Positions 47,627-57,522 of a stretch of DNA of 64,000 nt are shown piece after piece. Position numbers and translations under genes: made by a program. How positions within the stretch are numbered: the stretch's first letter is position 1; every line of letters starts with the position of its first letter. Source of the stretch: Hyphochytrium catenoides (taxonomy: Eukaryota > Sar > Hyphochytriomycetes > Hyphochytriales > Hyphochytriaceae). The notes beneath the pieces were generated by a model that saw nothing but the letters and a program-made list of their open reading frames with translations, made no database searches and was not told where the DNA came from. The DNA is taken from positions 1 through 64,000 of the forward strand of contig FLMG01001193.1 of the NCBI GenBank assembly GCA_900088475.1, written 5' to 3'.

Positions 47627-48894
47627 AGCTCTTCTTTTCTACCTTTCAAAGAAGATTCTCTGGAATTCTATCGAGGAGCACCGTGATTTAAGCTGCCTAA
47701 CTAACTGCCTTATGTGGGGCTCTACTATTGTTGTGAGGGTATGGTACTCCTGTAAAGGAAGAGTGCGCCCTTCTGGGAGCCAGGCTCGTGCTTATCTGTC
47801 CGAGAGTCTATGCAGTTTTCTTGATTGCTACGCAATTGGTTGGGCTTGCAAGCTGGAGCTGTCGCCACGAGAACACCATGCACCCATTCTTGCGCACTTC
47901 CTTACCTCCAGCAGCTCCTCGTGAGAGATGATGCTCGTGGCCGAGTTGGTTGAATAGGTCCAGGGTATACAGGCCAGGCTCGCCCCAGTAGCCTACACAT
48001 ACAGGGATAACATTGAGCGTTTACACTCTGGGTCAAGCGCAGAGAATGGGGTTAGGGGAAGGACGGTGCTCTGTCCCAGGGAGGAGCTGACCCAGAAGTG
48101 GTAAAACAGTAGTGTGCGGTGAAGATAGGATCCGTCCGTTACAGGAATCCCATTTTGGGGAAAAACCCGAAAATACAACCTCTCCGTCTAACCCTCTATC
48201 CTCTAACTAAAGTGAGACCAGCACGAAGATAAGTCCAGTCGATCGTCATGATCCATAGAGGAGCGGTTATTATAATGTCTGCGCCAGCAAAGCCGGGCCT
48301 TGCTTTCCTCTCCTTTCCATTGTCGGGCTATGCTTCCATCCTTCTTTCGACGCCCTACAAACAGTCAAGCGGGATCTAGAGAGTAGAATGCATCAATAGT
48401 GTGCTATTGGAGAGAAGAAAGAGGTCTCAAGGCCCAAGCAGATTGCACTAAACAAGACTGCGCCTTCCTTGTGACTTATGACAGCGTTCTCTTGGATAAT
48501 TGAGCAGGGCGTGGTCACCCTGAGGTCGGAGTCATACCATCCTTGCCGCAGGCAAGAGACGCACGTCGACATTAGGTCATGATAGGTCAAGAAGTTAAGG
48601 AGGAGAATATGGATTTACGCCAAGAAGAAGTGAGCCTCTGGTATTAGAAAGTTAAGAGGCTGCACCGCGAATCTTTCTTCTTTTCCTAGCTATACAGGTT
48701 TGTCTCTTGCTCAGGATCCTCGGATTACCCTTGCGCTCTGCTACCCATTAATGCCCAATGACCACAGCTTGTCCTAACCTTGACGCCACCAAAGACATTA
48801 TCCCAGAGCACTATCTCATTACAAGCGCTTACCCTATCTCACTTCATTGAATAGAGCAAAAGCTGCCCTCTTTTTCTCTCTCTCCGGAGGATAG
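47627..48894. other. Intergenic, about 1.3 kb
   Basis: Between the start of repeat-family gene 2 and the 3' end of the methionine sulfoxide reductase gene. Short frames on both strands lack domains and splice partners. The promoter of repeat-family gene 2 should lie at the left side. No RNA gene or repeat was recognised. Confidence 0.4.
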
Positions 48895-49922
48895 TCATAA
48901 GACCTTAGTCTCCTTTGAAGTATTAGCAGGTACCGCAGGAACGTATTGCACACTACACACAAAAATGGGTTGTTGGCTAGCGGTCACTCAATCAAATCGA
49001 AAGATCGTACCTGACTGAATTCACGCAGTGCCTTTCGTTAGTCGGTGTCATTCGCTCACCCTCAAATACTGTTCAACGGCGCTCAGTAAGAGGGGATGGG
49101 CCCTATTACAGCTATAAAGAGTTTATATGGTGGGCTTACCGTGGCCCAGATGACCGTCGCACGCAGCACACATTATCTCAACGCGCCTCATTCCAAAAGA
49201 ATTGTCCACTTCTATCTTTACCGCACCTTCATAACACTTATCAAAGGCCTGGGAACAATAGGAAGGGTGATCAATTTCTCATTGCTGGGTAAGCGCACAC
49301 CTGTTTATACGTACCGGCCACCCACAGCCGCTGTTGAACTTCGCCTCTGCAGAGTAGAGGGGCGTCTAATCAGGACGTGTTAGTTACGTAGCGGCTCTCG
49401 ATGCGGAATCTTCAAACGTACACGTGACAATAAGCGATCAAACGAAGCTATACCTTGCAAGCTCTGCATACAAAATGACCTTCCGTCGGGTAAAATTTGT
49501 CATACTCTCCAGTACCAGCGCGTTCAGTACCCTTCTGTCTAAGGATACGATATTCCTCTGCGCTTAGGGCCGCCTTCCAGTCTGCTTCGGTTTTTTCGAC
49601 ACGCTGGATGGACATGACTGCGGACGTGAGACTGAAGAGTCTAAGCGCTCCAAGGCCACTGCCAACAGGCTTTAAGTCGCCAAAGCAATCTGGGCACTGT
49701 TGTCCGCTAAATGCACTTCTGACAGACCTCTTGATTGGTGGAAATCTTGACTCGAGGCCTGCTAGAAGGAGAGGGCGAAGAGCGCGGTAAACGGGGCGGG
49801 CCATCCGATAAGCGTTGAAAGTAAGTACCAGGCGCTCTGACTTGTAAGTCTCGCCAGTAGAAGTGGTCTAGTGGCATTAGAAGAAGAGATAACATAGCAC
49901 CGCCGCTGTCATTCGCGGCCAT
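48895..49922 (-). CDS. MSRB: Methionine-R-sulfoxide reductase B
   Basis: Reduces methionine-R-sulfoxide in proteins using thioredoxin. The 3' exons were joined base by base: an exon ending at 49454; 49315-49365; 49140-49248; 49011-49068; 48895-48952; introns of 88, 66, 71 and 58 bases. The core reads VEKTEADWKAALSAEEYRIL, RQKGTERAGTGEYDKFYPTE, VCRAC, SGCGWP, MCAACDGHLGHVFEGE, and the catalytic RHCVNSVS. Two CxxC pairs (CRAC and CAAC) form the structural zinc site. The N-terminus is longer than in bacterial MsrB: from ATG 49922 an exon LLLMPLDHFYWRDLQVRAP splices over a pyrimidine-rich acceptor (near 49760) into GLESRFPPIKRSVRSAFSGQ and a further CxxC (CPDCFGD). An alternative ATG at 49804 would give a basic, transit-like N-terminus. 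The catalytic part is certain. Confidence 0.93.
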
Positions 49923-50727
49923 CGAGGTCTCCAGACGCTCCTATAGATAGACTTTGGATCTAGAACGGAGCACTTCCCTCCCTTATTATCAGAACCTCCC
50001 AGCATCATCAGAACTTCCTGGAACAACGGAGATTTTTTCTGACATCACTGCCCTTCTATAAAATGCTTCAAGGACAAGGTTTTCCTCACCTTTCTACCAC
50101 CCAAAGCTGTGAAATACTGTTTAGAAACACGATCACATTTTCCTTGAATATGGAGAAAGAGCTACCTTGAAGACCCGGTAAAAACCGTGCCAGGGTTTCC
50201 TACTGTAAGATTCCTCCCGACATTACGATTTAGAACCGGATATTTGGCGAAGGGGTGAAGTTTGGTGAAAGGACGCGATCGGCGCACGTGACCTGAGCTC
50301 GCTCGCTCGCTGATGATTCTTTCCTCTTGTGACTCTTCAAGAGCCTCTTCGTCCTTGCCTCCTTGCCTTCCGAGTTCTGAGGGTCGGATGACCCTTGGTT
50401 TTAAACTCTAATGAACTCTGGACCCACAGCGCTACAATAGCAGTAGCTCTTGCTGTCAGCATCTCTTATCCTTAATAAGACTTCAGCGCTTTTTGCCTCA
50501 CCTTTCTGAATTGGGCTCGCTGGTCTTTCATTACCAGAGGTACGGGAGTCTAATGACACCTCAGGGTTCAACTCTCGAACGAATCAGTCTGTCCTGTATC
50601 TGAGCATTCGGCTCTTACTCTTTGAAGGCTTGGATCTGACCAAGACCTTTTAGGTCCATTGACTCAAGATTAGGGATCTCTCAAAAGCAGCACTACGTTG
50701 CGTCGTACAATTTATTCGTCTATCAAG
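49923..50727. promoter_or_regulatory. Divergent intergenic region
   Basis: Separates the minus-strand MsrB gene and the plus-strand GH16 gene. It contains a palindromic CACGTG (50285-50290) followed by four GCTC-type repeats (GAGCTCGCTCGCTCGCTGA). CACGTG is a common bHLH/bZIP site, but its use here is unproven. No gene is present; the GH16 frame is open slightly upstream of its ATG. Confidence 0.35.
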
Positions 50728-52482
50728 ATGGTGAGTCGAGCCTCTCTCAACTGCGGGATGGCGCTGGTGGGGATTGTGTGCCTGGCTGCGGGCACGTCAG
50801 GCGCCGAAAGTAGTGCTCCCTACTCCGGTGCGATCAAGTACTGGGTCGACCCCGACACTCCTGAAAGTGCTCACGCAATGGTAGCCACAGATGGCACCAA
50901 GATGATCCTAGTTGGCAGTGATGAGTTTGATGAAGAAGGAAGAACCTTCGCTTCTGGAGAGGATAAGATGTGGACGGCTTTGGACACTCCTGATATAACA
51001 AACCAAGCGATTGAATACCTGCATCCTTCGATGGTGACTACAGAGAGTGGGAACCTAAAGATGACTCTCTCTAAACAGATGATGGGAGGGAGGGAGTATG
51101 TCGGTGCGTCCATTCAGAGTTGGAATAAGTTTTGCTTCACTGGTGGGATTGTTGTTACTAGGAATTTATGGCCCAACGCTACGGGTACTTGGCCGGGGGC
51201 ATGGATGATAGGCAACCTTGGTCGACCCCAATACGAAGAGTCATGCAGGGGCGTCTGGCCATTCAGCTATAACATCTGTGACAAGAGCCCGGGAGCTAGT
51301 GGTCAGCGCATCAGCGCTTGCAACCCTAACCCTGGAGTTGGGCTGAACCCTAACCAAGGTCGTGGAGCTCCAGAGATTGACATCTTGGAGGCATGGGCCA
51401 GCCCTTCTACATACTTCTTCCCATCCTCTTACCAAGTTGCACCTTCCCTTCCGTTATACTTCAAGCCCTATGACGGACTGAAGCCAACGCAGCCCTATGG
51501 TGGACCACAAGCTAGGTCGTGGTATGGGGACGTCAAGTACGGGACGGACATCAACGACTGGTACGGGCATAACGGCGAGGGCTACTGGTCCAACGCTATT
51601 GCTAGCAAAAAGGTACTTACCTTCGCTGAGAGCTCGCAGTACAATGTGTACGCTGTGGAGTGGAAGCAAGGCGACACAGACGGATATATCAAGTTCCTGC
51701 TTAATGATCAGCTGTTGCTCTCCATACCGGCCTCGGCACTAAAGGGCAGATGCGACCCTGATGGCAACTGCGTTGGAGATAGGGATATTCCGAACGAGCC
51801 TCTCACCTTTATCTTCACCATGGCCCTTGCGCCTAGTTGGGCCGGAGGCGCTGCGGGACTAAGTGAGGTCCCAGCCCATTTCTACGTAGATTACATTCGC
51901 TGGTACCAGGATCCTGAAAAGGTCAGCATCGGATGTGATCCCAAGGACTATCCGACCAGGAAGTATATTGAGGCCAACCAGAAGCTTTACGGACCTCCAG
52001 CCTTGCCGACGCCACCAGAAGAAGCAACCTATTACTTCAGAAGCTCTCTTCCTATCGCAAAGACCCTGCCGTCACCTACCAAGACGTCTCCCTCATCTCC
52101 TGATAGTCCCAATAGCGAGACTCCTTCACCAGATATTGTGAACTCTGATGGAAGTCCGCAGCCGACCACCACGACGACGGATAACCCAGATAAATCATCA
52201 TTTTCCGGGCTCTCCTTAACGGCCAAGATGGGTCTTATTGCCGGAGGGAGTGCTCTATTGCTCGCCCTGGTTGCTGGTCTTATCATTTACGCTGTGCGCA
52301 TGAGCAAGAGAAGGAACCGTCATGATGACGAACATCCTGAAGCTTCTGGCGGAGCCCAACAGTCCCATGAAGAGACTCCCAAACCAGCTGCAACCACCGG
52401 GACCTATAATCGGACGGATTCAGTGAGTGGCCCTACTTCATCGACAGCGGCTACTGATGCCGCTCAGATAAGCAGTGTGTAG
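50728..52482 (+). CDS. GH16 SKN1/KRE6-type beta-glucan synthesis-associated protein
   Basis: Intronless, 584 residues from ATG 50728. It has a signal peptide (about 1-26: CGMALVGIVCLAAGTSGAES), a GH16 catalytic domain (about 60-410), a Pro/Ser/Thr-rich stalk (about 435-495), one transmembrane helix (about 500-523: GLIAGGSALLLALVAGLIIY) and a Ser/Thr-rich cytoplasmic tail starting with the basic stop-transfer RMSKRRNR. The active-site motif EIDILE (residues 216-221) follows the GRGAPEIDILEAWA pattern typical of the SKN1/KRE6 branch; other branch features are TGTWPGAWMIGNLGRP, the Cys-rich loop CRGVWPFSYNIC and the EWKQGDTDGYIKFLLND strand. Yeast relatives act in beta-1,6-glucan assembly; here a role in cell wall, cyst wall or surface beta-glucan remodelling is inferred. 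Yeast KRE6 is type II, whereas this protein reads as type I. Confidence 0.9.
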   Translation: MVSRASLNCGMALVGIVCLAAGTSGAESSAPYSGAIKYWVDPDTPESAHAMVATDGTKMILVGSDEFDEEGRTFASGEDKMWTALDTPDITNQAIEYLHPSMVTTESGNLKMTLSKQMMGGREYVGASIQSWNKFCFTGGIVVTRNLWPNATGTWPGAWMIGNLGRPQYEESCRGVWPFSYNICDKSPGASGQRISACNPNPGVGLNPNQGRGAPEIDILEAWASPSTYFFPSSYQVAPSLPLYFKPYDGLKPTQPYGGPQARSWYGDVKYGTDINDWYGHNGEGYWSNAIASKKVLTFAESSQYNVYAVEWKQGDTDGYIKFLLNDQLLLSIPASALKGRCDPDGNCVGDRDIPNEPLTFIFTMALAPSWAGGAAGLSEVPAHFYVDYIRWYQDPEKVSIGCDPKDYPTRKYIEANQKLYGPPALPTPPEEATYYFRSSLPIAKTLPSPTKTSPSSPDSPNSETPSPDIVNSDGSPQPTTTTTDNPDKSSFSGLSLTAKMGLIAGGSALLLALVAGLIIYAVRMSKRRNRHDDEHPEASGGAQQSHEETPKPAATTGTYNRTDSVSGPTSSTAATDAAQISSV

Positions 52483-54106
52483 AGGGATTCCCGCCACTTA
52501 ATCTTAGGCAGCCCTGGTCCTAGAAATGAAGGGACAGTACTATTTCATATTATGAGCCAGGCACTTGTCTGGACAACAATCCTCCTATGATGAAGATAGT
52601 TTTCGGCAGGCCAACAACATATGACCACACAGTCCGATGTGGTAGCTGATGTCTCTACCTTCTAGTAAAGAGTTAAAGCTCATCATCAAGTTCTTGTTGG
52701 TCGTACTTGCGTGCCTGATTAATACTTAGCCTGCGCCATCCCCCCCCTAGTTCGTGGCCCATGCCGACGAAGGAGACCACTTCGCGTTGACCGTTGTCCA
52801 CAAAAAAGGATTCAGAGCGCCGCATTGACAGCGAGAAGTAGTGATAAATCTCATCTTCGCAGCTCCTGAGCCAGGGCCTTGCTTACTTTTTTTGCTACTC
52901 AATCACCAAGAGACCTGTAAAGAACACCACCGCAACCTTTGCCAAATACGACAGCATATGCCACCAGCGTGCTGCTGCCTTAAATGTCTCCATACTGAGA
53001 GCCTCAAAGAATCAAGCGGCTGTGACTCAAGTCGGCATATCCAGCTTCACTCACTATCTAATGGAGCTGCCGCCCTTCCGTGTGTTTTTTTGCCTCCATT
53101 TTCAGCACAGAGAGGAAGAGAAGATTGCGCAAGACGTGACAAACGACGGACCACCACTCCTTTTATAAAATCTACTGGAGATTAGGAAGTGACAACAATA
53201 GTTCCAGTTTCTTTCTTTTTAGGAAAGGCGACTACTATAAGATGATTTCCCTTCACACTTATAGTTAGGGCGGGCATATCTACGAACGGGACTTTATCAT
53301 CTAACCAAGTTCCTCATCAGCAATGGATGAGTGAAGTCACAGCGTTTAAGGATGGAATCAGAAGAGGTTTTATGAAAAGATGCAGAGAATAGGAAAGGCA
53401 AGGCAGCGGAAGCGGCCAGACAACGGATCTAATGAGTGAGATCACTGGCTTTGTTGTCCAATCAGCAAAGCAACAATCCTCCGTAGTCTTGGCAGAGTTC
53501 TTTGGGGAAGGAAGTTTCTTACCTCCTTCAATAGCATCTACTACTAAGATTGGAGATGAAGTGGATGTAGTCAATACTCTGCTATACAAAAAAGGAATCT
53601 TGTCAATTGCTGTGGATAAATCCCCTTGCATCTACTCATCGTGGTGCGGAGATGCGGAGGTGGCTTGTCAGGCCTCATCAACTGAATGAATCGGTTTCCT
53701 CTTATAAAAAAGCAGCCTCCTCAGCATCAACACTGAAGAATCAATGTCGATGTGAGGTACCAAGTTCAGATCGTGTTGGTCCAATGTCTGTAAGTCTGTA
53801 CCCCTTAGCTGTATAATGACTTTAATGACGGAGGAGGATACCATTCATTGATAGGAAAGCGCGCAGCTAAATATGCCAGTAAGCAAAAAGCAGTCATCTT
53901 GGCCAGCCACCCTCCTTCTTCCGACCTCAGTAATTTATGACTGGAGGACAGGTCTGCCGTCCAGTTGGTCGACAGTGCAGAATAAAGCGCTGCAAGTAGC
54001 CCAATAGGAAACAAGGCCAATGGCTAGCTGCCAGAACCTGGCCTCTGCTGCAGCCTGGGCCGCCAGCTGCAGCATCGAGAGTCGAGAGCCTCATCATCAT
54101 TGCCCT

Positions 54107-54518
54107 GAGGAATTCTCAAATCTAATACCATTTTTGAAAAGTTTTGATGAACCAAGTACCAATTGTTTTTTCCAGTACTGATTGAATCTTTCAAGTATAA
54201 TCGGAAATTCATAAAGTTCGCCTTAAAGCACTTTCGACTTTCCTGAGGATATGCCGATGTTCCACAATGGCCGGCAAATGCTAGAGGCTATGTATGACAT
54301 ATCCAAACTTGGCCGGAACTGCCTCGAAATTATTCCCTCCCAAACTCTTCCTAGCAAGAAAAGTCTCTGTCTGTTTGAACAACGGGCAATTTATAGTGCG
54401 CTGATGCTTTAAAGAGGAAACTCTGAAACATTCATCCAGACCGACCAGTACTGAAAAGTAAATTGGTACTTGGTCTAGCAAAACTTTTCAAATATGGTAT
54501 TAGATTTGAGAATTCCTC
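54107..54518. mobile_element. Foldback / MITE-like inverted-repeat element
   Basis: The left arm (54107-54180) and right arm (54446-54518) are inverted copies. Both carry GAGGAATTCTCAAATCTAAT at the outer end and CAGTACTG at the inner end, with TTGAAAAGTTTTG and ACCAAGTACCAATT between, at roughly 85 % identity. Weaker pairing (TGAATCTTTCA with TGAATGTTTCA; TTAAAGCA) continues inward to about 54240 and 54390, leaving a spacer of 150-250 bases. No open frame of note lies inside, which fits a non-autonomous foldback or MITE copy. A target-site duplication is not obvious. Confidence 0.65.
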
Positions 54519-55824
54519 TCATTGCCCCTCATCAACCCTTGAAGTTCTGCTGCCCTGGTCGGTCGACAGCGGCTCATGCATTACAGTATTTTTACCTATG
54601 ACCCAATAGTTCGTCTCCGCCATCCTACTCACCGACCGCAGCTCTACAAGTACAACCTCTGCTAACCCCTACTACCCCAGAGCACCACCCACCCATCCCG
54701 ATAGACAGTTCCCCTAGCACTGTTTACAAGCAAGTTGCCATCTAAATAAAGCGTCTGTAGTGCTTACAGGGTAGAGAGGGGTTTGGAGGGCTAATAATAA
54801 GGCCATAGTTAATGTACCGACACCCCACATCCATCAGAACATTGCGCAAACCCTGGCTATGCAGCCTTTCCCTCCCTCCCTCCCGCTGCCTCACAGACTT
54901 TTCCTGCTTCTATCTATCTTGCTCTTCTGTCTGCAAATTCTCAATCAACTTGTATCCCATTCGAGCCATCTCTTTCAACTCTGTCTCATGGATTACTCCC
55001 TCCCTCATCCACCACTAACCAGCTCACTAACCTATCCCTCACATTCCTGCCCTCCACCCTCCCTCTCACAAGACTTGCAATGCCCAGGTCTGGAACTACT
55101 ACTCGTACGAGTTCTATTGGACTGAACGCCTAAAATGCCAGCCGACAGAGATCTCAGGCCCACACGCCCTGCCCTGTCTGTGTACGCTCCCACCCACTTA
55201 TACGGCCACGAAGCCAATCATACTATAGGGATGGGTGATCCCTTTGGGCAAATGAAGTCCCAGCTGGTACTCGTACTCTCCTTCCTGCAAGAACAAACCT
55301 TCATAAAAGGTCTGTAGAGAGACAGGCGAGGAAAGATTGAAGCACCGAGCAGTAGTAATATACTATCTTATATAGCTCTACCTAAATAAAGCTTTAGTAA
55401 TATTGTTGTTGAAGGTGATACATAAACAGTCCAGGATCCTTGGGGGGCTGTACCGTGGCCAGACGTATTATTGTGGTTTAGATGGGTGATTCCAAGACTA
55501 TGCTAGGCGTAATAATACCCTGGAATATCCTCAGGGCAGCTGGGCGCTTGTGGAGGAATTGACCGACGGGTGGGGAGGGAGAGAGAGACAAGCGCAGAGA
55601 GAGAGAGAGGAGGAGAGGAGGGGATGAGGTCAAATGGCAAGGTTACTTCCATAAGATACAAGAAAGAGTGTGAGGGAAGATGTGGACACGACGGCAGACA
55701 GAATAGGAGAGAGATATCCTGCTAGGTTGTCTAATCATCGTCAATAGCGCTAAAGAATAAACAAACATTCGAGGAAGAGGACCGTGAGAGCTAAAAGGTC
55801 TGAGCAAACCAGAGTAGTGACAGA

Positions 55825-55850
55825 CAGAGAGAGAGAGAGAGAGAGGGGAT
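55825..55850. repeat. GA dinucleotide tract
   Basis: An AGACAGAGAG-type tract of roughly 24 bases in GA steps, about 300 bases upstream of the zinc-module gene ATG. A looser GA tract lies at about 55580-55620. GA/CT tracts upstream of genes can influence nucleosome position; no direct evidence here. Confidence 0.7.
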
Positions 55851-56131
55851 CCTGCCAACCCAGCATGTTCCTATAGGAAACTCCACTCTCCTCCCTCTCT
55901 TCCTCCCAATCGACCTCTCTCCTCTCTTCTGGAAAGCCAGGAAGGAGCATCTTCTTTGCGACCAGATTTGCTTTTTCCGTCTCATCCGGAACTGTTATCG
56001 CTAATTCCAGAGCTCCAAGCTCGCCGCGCACTCGATTGATCAGAATCTCTCCATAAAGTCTTAAGCTTCGGCTTGCGGATCAGATATCCAAGAAGGAGAA
56101 TTGCTGAGCGTCACAGCTCAACCCAAGTACA

Positions 56132-57238
56132 ATGTGTAAGCCGGTGATACAAAACACCAAGTTTGCAGCGGCCTCGGCGCCGTTTTTCGTCGGCAAGAAC
56201 CCAGGTCTTGCCGGTCAGCCTTACAATGGCGGATTTGCTGCAGGTTCACCATACACCAATGCGGCACCTTATAACCCCAAGCAGCTCTATGAGTTCAACA
56301 TGGTTCAGACACCAGAGGGAAAAAATGTGAAGCTGGATCTAAATGCGGACCAGCTGTTGAACCTGTGGACAACCGTCAAGGATGTGAACGTTGTCGCACC
56401 CGCTCCAGTCAACTGTGCTCCTGTGCCGGTGGTTCCTGCTCAATCATTTGAAGAGCTCGCGCCTATTGAGGCATCTGCTATGAAGAATGAAGACAACTTA
56501 ACGTTCGATGACCTTTCTCTAGAGTTCCCGGAACTGCAAGATACTGATATCACCCCTCTTTTTGACATCTTGCTGGACGATGATGTCGCTGATATACTCA
56601 GCGAGTTTGTTGAAAGTGACAGCCTCGGACAATCTAGTGGCACGGCAGTCAAAGCCCAGTCATCTCAGGTTCAAGCCATTTCACCCAAAGCCAAGTCTAG
56701 TCATCACAAGATTTGCAGTCATGAGGGCTGCACAAAGTATGTGCGATCTCGTGGACTGTGCAAGGCCCATGGAGGTAGCCTACAATGCGTTGTTCCCGAC
56801 TGTGGCAGACAGAGCCAGGGAAATGGCTTGTGTATTAAGCACGGTGGTGGCCGACGCTGCGAAGTACCGAAATGCAATCGCGCCGCTCAGTCGAATCATA
56901 GATGCAAGAAGCATGGCGGAGGTCAACGATGCACAGTGGAGGGCTGCTATAAGTCTTCTCAGGGAGGCGGCCTCTGCCGGTCACATGGCGGTGGACAACG
57001 CTGCGGAGCCCCAGGGTGCAGTAAGGGGGCACAGCGTGATGGCTATTGTGCAGCTCACGGTGGCATTCGTCTGTGCGCAGTGGAAGGCTGCACAAGAAAT
57101 GACCGCGGTGGTGGACGTTGTGCTTACCACGGTGGCGGTAAGAGATGCAAGGTAGAGGACTGCATGAAGCCATCAAGAAAGCATGGACTCTGCGCCTATC
57201 ACTATAGAGCAATTGAAGGTCCTCAACGCCCAAGATAG
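56132..57238 (+). CDS. Seven-module C/H zinc-ribbon protein, putative nuclear regulator
   Basis: Intronless, 368 residues from ATG 56132. Residues 1-100 are Ala/Asn/Pro-rich. Residues 120-163 are strongly acidic and hydrophobic (NLTFDDLSLEFPELQDTDIT, FDILLDDDVADILSEFVESD), like an acidic activation domain. Residues 195-360 are seven tandem units of about 24 residues with the pattern C-x4-C-x9-C-x2-H-G-G, for example CVVPDCGRQSQGNGLCIKHG. The seventh is degenerate (AYHYRAIEG in place of HGG). Such modules are abundant in oomycetes and other stramenopiles and resemble the zinc part of WRKY19-like proteins; no WRKYGQK strand is present. A DNA-binding or transcriptional role is inferred from the acidic segment plus basic zinc array, not shown. 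Confidence 0.8.
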   Translation: MCKPVIQNTKFAAASAPFFVGKNPGLAGQPYNGGFAAGSPYTNAAPYNPKQLYEFNMVQTPEGKNVKLDLNADQLLNLWTTVKDVNVVAPAPVNCAPVPVVPAQSFEELAPIEASAMKNEDNLTFDDLSLEFPELQDTDITPLFDILLDDDVADILSEFVESDSLGQSSGTAVKAQSSQVQAISPKAKSSHHKICSHEGCTKYVRSRGLCKAHGGSLQCVVPDCGRQSQGNGLCIKHGGGRRCEVPKCNRAAQSNHRCKKHGGGQRCTVEGCYKSSQGGGLCRSHGGGQRCGAPGCSKGAQRDGYCAAHGGIRLCAVEGCTRNDRGGGRCAYHGGGKRCKVEDCMKPSRKHGLCAYHYRAIEGPQRPR

Positions 57239-57522
57239 AAGCCACCTTGAAATGCTCATTCTCTCCTACTCTCGGACACCCGGTCCGTCTAGCTGACACT
57301 GTTCAGTTCTGTCTCTTTGTGCGCGCTGGGCTGCCCATTGTATGCAGTTTATCTGTAGCCTAGAGGTTGCACAGCAACATAGACACACCTTCTCTGTTGA
57401 TATTACCTATAAATGATATGAAACTTTTCCTCGTAATCTGCTTTTAACTGACTTTTTCTCTGGTTGGGTTTGAGTGTGGATGGTTCTATGCTCAGAGCAG
57501 GAAGCCTGCGTCCTGGCTTGCT

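Larger units (their letters stand above)
52483..56131. other. Gene-free region, about 3.6 kb
   Basis: No supported coding exon on either strand. Contents: 3' flank of the GH16 gene; a foldback element at 54107-54518; pyrimidine-rich sequence (about 54860-55080, CCCTCCCTCCCTCCC); GA-rich tracts (about 55580-55620 and 55825-55850); and the promoter region of the zinc-module gene. Short frames (52841-53185, 53317-53631, 54859-55125, 55750-56031) are low complexity or overlap each other. Confidence 0.5.

Noticed and set aside
49096-49383. 95-codon plus-strand frame
   Set aside because: It overlaps two verified MsrB exons on the other strand and has no domain of its own.
52841-53185. 114-codon Cys/His-containing frame
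   Set aside because: Cysteine spacing is irregular, unlike a zinc finger, and no flanking exons or homologous unit were seen.
54812-55125. Plus-strand hydrophobic frames 54812-55018 and 54859-55125
   Set aside because: Low-complexity pyrimidine-rich DNA (CCCTCC repeats) read as Pro/Leu/Ser; both frames of the same DNA look alike.
56562-57299. Open frames of 197 and 154 codons overlapping the zinc-module gene
   Set aside because: They are other-frame readings of the 24-residue repeat; only the 56132 frame has the regular zinc ligands.
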